Shown here one piece after another: positions 1-5,423 of a stretch of 12,173 nt of DNA. Each line of letters starts with the position of its first letter. Position 1 is the stretch's first letter. Under the pieces are notes generated by a model. The model was not told the DNA's origin, did not search any database, and was given only the letters and a program-made list of their open reading frames with translations. Source of the stretch: UA16 sp042095135. Lineage in GTDB: Bacteria > Bacteroidota > Bacteroidia > Flavobacteriales_D > Sanyastnellaceae. The stretch lies in the NCBI GenBank assembly GCA_042095135.1, contig JBELBV010000053.1:1-12173 (forward strand), read 5' to 3'. Position numbers and translations under genes: made by a program.

Positions 1-1
1 T

Positions 2-460
2 GCGCTCACGGAGCAACTCGGCATCCAATTGCTCAAAGTGCGAAGCGAACGCACGTTTGCCGAGCAGATGACCCAGCACGGTAACTTCTTGTTCGCCTCG
101 GACATTGACGCGTGCTGCCACCTCAATAAAGTGGAGCCCATGCGTGCCTTGCTGAACCCGGGCGACGTTTGGATCAGCGGCATCCGTGCGGACCAGAGCA
201 AGGTGCGGGCAGAGAAGATGCGGCTCGAAACAGACGCCAACGGGGTGCTTCGCTACCATCCCCTGTTGGAGTGGACCGCCAAGGACGTATACCGCTACAT
301 CCAAATCCACGATCTCCCTCGGCATCCATTGGAAAACGACGGATACAAAAGCATTGGCTGCGTGCCGTGCACCCGCAAATGGAATGCCCTCGATTTGGAA
401 GAACGGGGAGGCCGGTGGGAAGGCAGCACCAAAACCGAGTGCGGATTGCACACAGACTGA
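2..460 (+). CDS. cysH: Assimilatory adenylyl-sulfate (APS/PAPS) reductase, C-terminal part
   Basis: This is the 3' part of a CysH-family reductase; the N-terminal region lies outside the window and 152 residues are visible. The enzyme reduces activated sulfate (APS or PAPS) to sulfite in cytosolic sulfate assimilation. Visible signatures are a CC pair (visible residues 38-39, context DACCHLNKVEP), a GIRADQS block, a CxxC pair at 120-123 (GCVPCT) and the C-terminal catalytic cysteine in ECGLH (Cys147). The CC plus CxxC set is the [4Fe-4S] ligand pattern known from APS reductases and from some PAPS reductases, so APS is the likelier substrate. The frame is open to the left edge, so no start is called here. 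The next gene starts 6 bases after the stop, which suggests co-transcription. The sulfite it makes is chemically linked to the minus-strand sulfur operon nearby. Confidence 0.93.
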   Translation, partial: ALTEQLGIQLLKVRSERTFAEQMTQHGNFLFASDIDACCHLNKVEPMRALLNPGDVWISGIRADQSKVRAEKMRLETDANGVLRYHPLLEWTAKDVYRYIQIHDLPRHPLENDGYKSIGCVPCTRKWNALDLEERGGRWEGSTKTECGLHTD

Positions 461-466
461 TTGACC

Positions 467-1396
467 ATGAAACAGAACATCATTATAACCGGAGGTGCAG
501 GATACGTGGGTGCTTCATTGTGCGAGGCTTTGAATGCGTTGCCCGAGGTGGAAAGTATCGTGGTGTACGATGAGCTGATCCGCAATGACCGACGCTTTTT
601 CTTCGGTCGGGGTAAAGGTGCGGTCCTCGACAAGGTTCGATTCGTGCGGGGAGATATTCTTGACACCCGAAGGTTGTCGAAAGCGTGTCGGGGCATGAAC
701 GTCATGATCCATTTGGCCGCTTTTGTGGATGAGCCCTTCACGTATTCGCAGCACACGCAATACGACCAGGTCAATGCGTACGGGGCCCTTTCGGTAACGC
801 GCGCGCTGGAAGAAAATCCGGGGATTCAACGGTTGGCCCACCTCAGTTCCAGCGCGGTGTATGGGTTCCGGGAAGGCATCGACCCGGCGGACGCGCCCAA
901 TCCCCAGAACGGTTATGCCCTCTCCAAGCGCAGGGGCGAGCAGTACCTGGAAGGCTACGCAGCAGAGTCGGGTATCGAATTGATTCTCCTCAGGGCGGCC
1001 CACATTTTTGGGTTCAACCGAACCTGCCGCTTCGACACATTGGTGCACCGGATGGCTTTTGAGGCGTTGACCGGTGGCCGCATTTCGTTGTACGGTAGCG
1101 GCAATCAAGTTCGGCCGTTTGTGGCGCTCGATCACGTGGTTGAGGCGTTGCGTCAAGCGGTTTCAGGCCAAGGACCTGAAGGCCTCCTTATCGCCGATTT
1201 TCAGTGTGAACTCAACGCTATGCTGGCGTGGATTCGTTCGCGCATTCCAGCGGTGGAATACCAATACCTCACCCCGGCCATCGAGCACCCGAGCCAGTCA
1301 TTCACCCATTTGGCAGGCATAGATGAACGCAGCCTAGATGCGGCCTTAGAGGCCATTCGCGGGCAGCTCACCATCGGTGATGCCGTTGGAAATTAG
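467..1396 (+). CDS. NAD-dependent epimerase/dehydratase (extended SDR)
   Basis: A 309-residue extended short-chain dehydrogenase/reductase of the nucleotide-sugar epimerase/dehydratase type. The N-terminus has the Rossmann dinucleotide motif GGAGYVG (residues 9-15), followed by HLAA (82-85), a serine-rich HLSSSAVYG block (125-133) and the catalytic YALSK (Tyr150, Lys154). The length fits UDP-glucose 4-epimerase-like enzymes, but the substrate cannot be read from the sequence. The ATG at 467 is chosen because the Rossmann strand (KQNIIITGG) begins directly after it; an upstream in-frame TTG at 461 would add only two residues. It lies 6 bases after cysH, so the two are probably transcribed together, although no functional link to sulfur is evident. 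Its stop codon overlaps the stop of the convergent persulfide dioxygenase gene by 4 bp, and no terminator is visible between them. Confidence 0.88.
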   Translation: MKQNIIITGGAGYVGASLCEALNALPEVESIVVYDELIRNDRRFFFGRGKGAVLDKVRFVRGDILDTRRLSKACRGMNVMIHLAAFVDEPFTYSQHTQYDQVNAYGALSVTRALEENPGIQRLAHLSSSAVYGFREGIDPADAPNPQNGYALSKRRGEQYLEGYAAESGIELILLRAAHIFGFNRTCRFDTLVHRMAFEALTGGRISLYGSGNQVRPFVALDHVVEALRQAVSGQGPEGLLIADFQCELNAMLAWIRSRIPAVEYQYLTPAIEHPSQSFTHLAGIDERSLDAALEAIRGQLTIGDAVGN

Positions 1397-2802
1397 AGCG
1401 TCGAAGGGCAGACGTAATCCGATTGCGGAGCGCTTGTTTCCTTGATGGCGCCGTACCCGCCTTGCACGTCGATCATGTTGTGGATGCCCCGTGCCTTCAG
1501 CATGGAAGCGGCCACGATGGAGCGGTACCCGCCTGCACAGTGCACATAGAACTCGCCGTCCTGTGGGAATTCAGCGAGGTGGTCGTTGAGGCTGCTCAAC
1601 GGCGTGTGGTGGGCATTCAACACGTGCTCGGACAGGTGCTCTCCGGGCTTGCGAACATCAAAAATGCGGTCCGCATAGGCCTCGTAATTCGCGGCCATAT
1701 CGGTCGCTGGAACGGACTTCACAGTATCGATTTCTTTGCCAGCTGCGACCCAGGCGTCCATGCCGCCTTTGAGGTATCCGTTGGTCTTGTCGAAGCCTAC
1801 GCGAGACAGGCGCGTGACGACCTCTTCTTCGCGTCCTTCGGGGACCACTAGGATGATGTTCGTATTCACGTCGACAATCAGCTCACCTACCCAAGGGGCG
1901 AAGTTGCCGTCGATGCCGATGAAGATGCTGCTCGGGATGTGCCCAGCGGCAAATTCCTGCGGGCTGCGCACGTCGAGCACCAGGGCTTCGGTTTCGTTTG
2001 CCACGGCTTCAAACGCATCAGGGGACAAGGCCGCCAATCCGCGGCTTAGGACGTTGTCGATGGGTTCGTAGCCTTCCTTATTCAACCTCACGTTGAGCGG
2101 GAAGTATGCAGGCGGCGGGAGCAATCCGTCCGTGACTTCGGCAATGAATTCCTCGCGGGTCATGTCGGCGCGCAGTGCGTAGTTCATGGCCTTTTGGTTG
2201 CCGAGCGTGTCCACGGTCTCCTTCATCATGTTTTTGCCGCATGCCGATCCGGCACCGTGCCCCGGGTAGACCGTGACGTCGTCGGCCAGTGGCATGATCT
2301 TGCTGCGCAGGCTGTCAAACAGGGTGCCCGCCAATTCCTCTTGCGTCAACGTCGCCGCTTTCTGAGCGAGGTCGGGACGTCCCACATCCCCAAGGAACAA
2401 GGTGTCGCCGGTGAAGATGGCGTGGTCTTTTCCGTTTTCGTCGATTAGGAGGTAGGTGGTGCTTTCCATCGTATGGCCGGGCGTGTGCAAGACCTTGATG
2501 GTGACGTCGCCGACCTGAAGCAATTCTCCGTCTTCGGCGACGTGTGCGTCAAATGTGGTGTTGGCGTTGGGGCCGTAGACGATGGTGGCGCCGGTTTTTT
2601 CGGCGAGGGTGACGTGCCCGCTCACAAAGTCGGCGTGGAAATGCGTCTCGAGGACGTACTTGATGTTGACCCCATCGGCCGCCGCGCGCTCGATGTAAGG
2701 TTGGACCTCGCGCAAGGGGTCGATGATGACGCCTTCGCCGTTGCTGTGAATGTAGTAGGCTCCTTGTGCCAGGCAGCCGGTGTAAATCTGTTCGACGTTC
2801 AT
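1393..2802 (-). CDS. Persulfide dioxygenase-rhodanese fusion (CstB-type)
   Basis: This 469-residue three-domain protein has the order metallo-beta-lactamase fold, inactive rhodanese, active rhodanese. The MBL domain (about 1-250) carries THFHADF (His54), HTPGH (His110) and FTGD (Asp133), matching the mononuclear iron ligands of ETHE1-type persulfide dioxygenases. It also has GRPDL and PGHGAGSACGK with Cys188. The first rhodanese-like domain (about 266-356) has DVRSPQEFAAGHIP, but the loop where the catalytic cysteine belongs reads VVPEGRE, so it should be catalytically dead. The second (about 372-460) has the intact loop HCAGGYRS with Cys422. The same architecture and the same dead/alive rhodanese pair are known in Staphylococcus aureus CstB, which oxidises persulfides to sulfite and thiosulfate. 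The ATG at 2802 opens directly into the first MBL strand. It is the last gene of a three-gene operon, 8 bases behind the TauE gene. A cytosolic sulfide-detoxification role is inferred. Confidence 0.88.
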   Translation of the reverse strand: MNVEQIYTGCLAQGAYYIHSNGEGVIIDPLREVQPYIERAAADGVNIKYVLETHFHADFVSGHVTLAEKTGATIVYGPNANTTFDAHVAEDGELLQVGDVTIKVLHTPGHTMESTTYLLIDENGKDHAIFTGDTLFLGDVGRPDLAQKAATLTQEELAGTLFDSLRSKIMPLADDVTVYPGHGAGSACGKNMMKETVDTLGNQKAMNYALRADMTREEFIAEVTDGLLPPPAYFPLNVRLNKEGYEPIDNVLSRGLAALSPDAFEAVANETEALVLDVRSPQEFAAGHIPSSIFIGIDGNFAPWVGELIVDVNTNIILVVPEGREEEVVTRLSRVGFDKTNGYLKGGMDAWVAAGKEIDTVKSVPATDMAANYEAYADRIFDVRKPGEHLSEHVLNAHHTPLSSLNDHLAEFPQDGEFYVHCAGGYRSIVAASMLKARGIHNMIDVQGGYGAIKETSAPQSDYVCPSTL

Positions 2803-2810
2803 GGTCGCGT

Positions 2811-3602
2811 TTAGAAGATGAATTCCATGGTGAATATGAAGACGGCCATGGCAATGATGAAGTAGCCAAAACCTTTTTTGAGGCGTGCGCCGTCTATGAA
2901 ACGGCCCAAGTAGACGCCGGCAAAAATACCAACGACAGCCAACCCGGTAAACTGAGCCAAAAACAGCCAGTCAATCGTTGTGGTCATCGCGTCGCCCAGG
3001 AAGAATCCGAGCAGTGATTTGAGGGCGATGATCATCAGCGAAGTACCGATGGCGCGCTTGATTTCGAGGTTGGCCAATATGACCAAGGCGGGGATGATGA
3101 GGAATCCACCTCCCGCGCCCACGAAGCCCGTGATGGCGCCTACGATGAGACCTTCGGTAAGGATCAAGGGGTAGTTGTAGTTCACTTCGCCGGACCCGCT
3201 TTTGCGTTCCTTGCTCGAGAGCATCGACCACGCTGCCCACACCATCAAGACGGCAAATAAACCGAACATGCCCATGCGCCGCGTGAAGTCGAAGTCACCG
3301 GCAGTGAACAACACATCGGGTAACGCCGGAACGATGTAATGCCGCACGGCCCATACCCCGGCGATGGCCGGTAGGCCAAATACGACCGCAGTGCGCCGGT
3401 CTACGTTGCCATTGCGATGCTGCCGCAGGCCGCCGACGAGCGCTGCCGTTCCAACGATGAAGAGGGAGTAAGCCGTGGCGACTTTCTCGTCCATTCCGAA
3501 AAGGTAGGCCAACACAGGCACCGCGAGGATCGATCCGCCTCCGCCGATGAGGCCGAGGGAAACGCCGATGGCAATCGCCATGAAGTAACCAATGATTTCC
3601 AT
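2811..3602 (-). CDS. TauE/SafE-family permease, probable sulfite or organosulfur exporter
   Basis: A 263-residue integral membrane protein of the TauE/SafE (DUF81) family. The family's internal duplication is visible as two glycine-rich motifs, GLIGGGGSILAVPVL (residues 17-31) and GFVGAGGGFLIIPALV (159-174), each opening a set of hydrophobic helices. About seven or eight membrane segments can be seen. Family members export sulfite, sulfoacetate or related anions, or take up sulfonates. The position between an ArsR repressor and a persulfide dioxygenase makes export of sulfite (or thiosulfate) the most natural reading, but this is inferred from context. The ATG at 3602 is chosen because the hydrophobic N-terminus starts there (MEIIGYFMAI) and it leaves a 10-base gap after the repressor's stop. 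A longer frame upstream would add a polar Ser/Thr/Ala-rich stretch that overlaps the repressor gene. Confidence 0.85.
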   Translation of the reverse strand: MEIIGYFMAIAIGVSLGLIGGGGSILAVPVLAYLFGMDEKVATAYSLFIVGTAALVGGLRQHRNGNVDRRTAVVFGLPAIAGVWAVRHYIVPALPDVLFTAGDFDFTRRMGMFGLFAVLMVWAAWSMLSSKERKSGSGEVNYNYPLILTEGLIVGAITGFVGAGGGFLIIPALVILANLEIKRAIGTSLMIIALKSLLGFFLGDAMTTTIDWLFLAQFTGLAVVGIFAGVYLGRFIDGARLKKGFGYFIIAMAVFIFTMEFIF

Positions 3603-3612
3603 GGGGCAGGGG

Positions 3613-3909
3613 TCAGGCGTCGCCGCAGTTTTCGATGCAGTTGAAGATGTTGAGCAGGTTGCGGTTCGCAATGGAGTAGAACACCTGCTTGCCGTGTTTC
3701 TGCGATGTGAGCACGCCGTTGTCCTTCATTTTGGCCAAGTGGTGGCTCATCATGGAGATTTGGCAACCCATGCCCACGTGGCCGCAAAGGGTTGTGACAT
3801 CCATGGGTTCGCTGTTCGCTAGGATTTGCAAGATCTCGAGCTTGACGGGATGCGCAATGGTCTTCAGCACCTTGGCGGCGTGTTCAATTTGGTCGTGGTC
3901 AATGGTCAT
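3613..3909 (-). CDS. ArsR/SmtB-family winged-helix repressor, probable sulfur-stress sensor
   Basis: A small (98-residue) ArsR-family DNA-binding protein. It shows the family's opening LKTIAHPVKLEILQIL (residues 15-30), a recognition-helix region ISMMSHHLAKMKDNGVL (51-67) and a beta-wing KHGKQVFYSI (71-80). It has four cysteines: Cys42 and Cys49 just before the recognition helix, and a CIENC pair (Cys91, Cys95) at the C-terminus. Paired cysteines in ArsR proteins bind metals or form di- to tetrasulfide bridges, as in the persulfide sensors SqrR and BigR; the spacing here is not identical to those. The ATG at 3909 is preferred over a GTG at 3918, because the short leader then fits the promoter at 3923-3954. 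As first gene of the operon it probably represses itself, the permease and the CstB-type enzyme until persulfide or a metal releases it. The inducer is inferred only from the neighbours. Confidence 0.87.
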   Translation of the reverse strand: MTIDHDQIEHAAKVLKTIAHPVKLEILQILANSEPMDVTTLCGHVGMGCQISMMSHHLAKMKDNGVLTSQKHGKQVFYSIANRNLLNIFNCIENCGDA

Positions 3910-3922
3910 TGTGTTCACACTG

Positions 3923-3954
3923 CAAATGTATGAATAATTTAATAAATGTTCAAA
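3923..3954 (-). promoter_or_regulatory. Bacteroidota-type promoter of the ArsR-TauE-CstB operon
   Basis: Read on the minus strand, TTTG (plus 3951-3954) is followed after 20 bases by TACATTTG (plus 3923-3930). This matches the Bacteroidota -33 TTTG and -7 TAnnTTTG consensus exactly and with normal spacing. Transcription would start around 3917-3920, only about 10 bases before the ATG at 3909. Confidence 0.7.
3931..3952. promoter_or_regulatory. Imperfect palindrome, candidate ArsR operator
   Basis: A 22-bp AT-rich imperfect palindrome with arms TGAA and TTCA at the ends; 7 of its 11 base pairs are symmetric. It fills the spacer between the -33 and -7 elements, where a bound ArsR dimer would block RNA polymerase. 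ArsR-family operators are typically AT-rich palindromes of this size. Binding is inferred, not shown. Confidence 0.5.
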
Positions 3955-3993
3955 TATTAAATTAATAGCCTCAGCGATGCGTGTTCAGTTCAT

Positions 3994-4182
3994 TTAGAAG
4001 TTGAGGTTCATCACGTGCTCATCCTCGCAATCGATGTCGTAGGAACGGGTGATGATGCCTTCCTCGAGGCCGCAGAGGTCATTGCCCCATGCGCCGTTGC
4101 CGCAGTAGGCGTCGAAGTCGTACGATCCGCGGATGAATTCGTACGTGCGCGCTTCTCCGGCCATGATGACGTATTCGTCGCC
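3994..4182 (-). CDS. Unrecognised protein, C-terminal 62 residues (5' end lost in gap)
   Basis: The visible end of a minus-strand gene whose start is in the N gap. I do not recognise the family. The 62 residues are acidic and aromatic, with three cysteines (contexts DAYCGNGAWG, NDLCGLEEG, DIDCEDEH), and end in MNLNF and a TAA stop. The codons strongly prefer G or C in the third position, like neighbouring genes, which supports real coding on this strand rather than on the opposite one. The composition would suit an extracytoplasmic protein with disulfides, but no signal peptide can be seen. It points the same way as the ArsR operon, 84 bases upstream of it, yet that operon has its own promoter. 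With its start in the gap, it is probably divergent from the CsgG-like gene on the other side. Confidence 0.55.
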   Translation of the reverse strand, partial: GDEYVIMAGEARTYEFIRGSYDFDAYCGNGAWGNDLCGLEEGIITRSYDIDCEDEHVMNLNF

Positions 4183-4282
4183 NNNNNNNNNNNNNNNNNN
4201 NNNNNNNNNNNNNNNNNNNNNNNNNNNNNNNNNNNNNNNNNNNNNNNNNNNNNNNNNNNNNNNNNNNNNNNNNNNNNNNNNN
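4183..4282. other. Assembly gap (100 N)
   Basis: A run of exactly 100 N, the conventional placeholder for a scaffold gap of unknown size. The 5' ends of a minus-strand gene (left) and a plus-strand gene (right) both fall in it, so it should contain a divergent promoter region. Confidence 0.98.
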
Positions 4283-5224
4283 ACCTCCGTGGCGCAAGCC
4301 CGAAAACTCATGACACCGGTGTCCCAACTGCCTGGGCATGCGGATACCGCACTGGAGCTGTACCAAATGGTCGACAACATCCGAAAAGTCGACCCCAGTG
4401 CGCTGCCCATGAAGGTGCGCCACATGAAAAAGCTCGCGCGAAAAAGCGGCGTCGGGAAGGGGTTTAATTTTTACATCACTGCTGGTATGGAGGAGGCCAT
4501 CCGCCAAGGCGCACTCATGATGCTGCCGGGCAACCGCATTGCCATCGCGCCGGACTCCGCTCCGCCGGTCGTCGCTGAAGAAGCAGAGGAGTGGGTGCCG
4601 CCAACCGCTTACGGGTTCACCTTCAACTACGTCTACCGCTATTCGTTGACCTGCGGCGAAACGTGTTCCGAAGTGTACGCCTCGCTCAATGACCTCACGA
4701 GTGGGGAGCTCTTGGCGAGCCTGCGGTTTGACCAGCCGCGTATTTCGACAGCATGCAAAAACGAAATCGTGCACAAACTCATTGAGGAACTGACCCGAAA
4801 GGGAACAGTTCGCGTGACGGCCGAGGTGGAAGCCAATGCCCGACCCATCCAAACCGTTGCGGTGATTGATGAAGGCGGCGTGGACTGCCACCGTAAATCC
4901 AGCGAAATCTGGGCCGCTGAAATCGCCACCGCCTTGCTCGGTCAGTACGCCGTTGTCGACCGAAGCAACGTCGACGAACTCTTGCAGGAACAACGCACCT
5001 CGATGGAGGTGACGTTTGATGCGAGTGAATTGGTGGAGGCCGGGCGCTTGGTTGGTGCGGAAGGCTTGGTCTTCGTGAAGGCCGGATGCGCCTCCGGCCG
5101 GGACGTGGTCGACGTGAAAATGACGGATACTACTTTGGGCACGTTGTGCTGGTCCATGCACGGGGAAAATGCCGATGCCAGCATCCTCGTAGAACGGCTC
5201 GAAGCGGCCCGCCAGTCACCCTGA
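4283..5224 (+). CDS. CsgG-like domain protein, probably envelope-associated (5' end lost in gap)
   Basis: A protein of which 313 residues are visible, with its N-terminus in the gap. The C-terminal third (about residues 205-295 of the visible part) resembles the CsgG / TolB-N-like fold: IATALLGQYAVVDRSNVDEL, then LLQEQ, then ASELVEAGRLVGAEGLVFVK, followed by a strand pair ending in a CWSMHG block. CsgG-family proteins commonly read '..VVeRs.ldelLkEq...lGAd.lv.g..'. The middle part (about 110-190) has TSGELLASLRF and an alternating beta/alpha pattern that could be a second, related domain. The first 100 residues are helical and charged, and I do not recognise them. Relatives are outer-membrane lipoproteins or periplasmic assembly factors (curli secretion, LpoB-like), but a lipobox cannot be checked because of the gap. 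No curli genes are adjacent, so the role is open. Confidence 0.6.
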   Translation, partial: TSVAQARKLMTPVSQLPGHADTALELYQMVDNIRKVDPSALPMKVRHMKKLARKSGVGKGFNFYITAGMEEAIRQGALMMLPGNRIAIAPDSAPPVVAEEAEEWVPPTAYGFTFNYVYRYSLTCGETCSEVYASLNDLTSGELLASLRFDQPRISTACKNEIVHKLIEELTRKGTVRVTAEVEANARPIQTVAVIDEGGVDCHRKSSEIWAAEIATALLGQYAVVDRSNVDELLQEQRTSMEVTFDASELVEAGRLVGAEGLVFVKAGCASGRDVVDVKMTDTTLGTLCWSMHGENADASILVERLEAARQSP

Positions 5225-5370
5225 GGGAGGTGCGGGATGCGCCTGAGCGGTGCAGCGCGATTTTTTTTTACCTCCTTGAAAACATTTTTATTCCTCCTGC
5301 AGTTTTATAATCAGGTTGTATGATTCCATGAAGTAAGGGTTAGTTTTTTGGATGCTAGATAACCTCACCA

Positions 5371-5397
5371 GCCGCTCCTTCCGGAGCGGCTTCTTTA
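5371..5397 (+). terminator. Rho-independent terminator
   Basis: A perfect 8-bp GC stem, GCCGCTCC / GGAGCGGC, with a TTCC loop (5371-5390) followed by TTCTTTA. The T-rich tail is on the right only, so it terminates plus-strand transcription. It ends about 170 bases after the CsgG-like gene and just before the convergent protease gene. The 5225-5370 stretch in between is AT-rich with poly-T runs and holds no gene that I can see. Confidence 0.75.
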
Positions 5398-5423
5398 TGC
5401 GGTAAAATCAGGTATGAGGGGGG

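Noticed and set aside
1423..2814. Plus-strand frames opposite the CstB-type gene
   Set aside because: They are Val/Gly/Asp-rich antisense shadows; the minus-strand product has full catalytic motifs over its whole length.
4015..4182. A plus-strand frame opposite the unrecognised minus-strand tail
   Set aside because: It is Ala/Val-rich and looks partly plausible, but the minus strand has the GC-rich third codon positions and a balanced composition, and both cannot be coding here.
4283..5161. A long minus-strand frame antisense to the CsgG-like gene
   Set aside because: It is His/Arg-rich with no domain pattern, crosses the N gap, and is a typical shadow of a GC-rich gene.
5276..5311. TTGAAA ... 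TATAAT as a sigma-70 promoter
   Set aside because: The spacing is 24 bases, too long for the classical promoter, and Bacteroidota use a different consensus.
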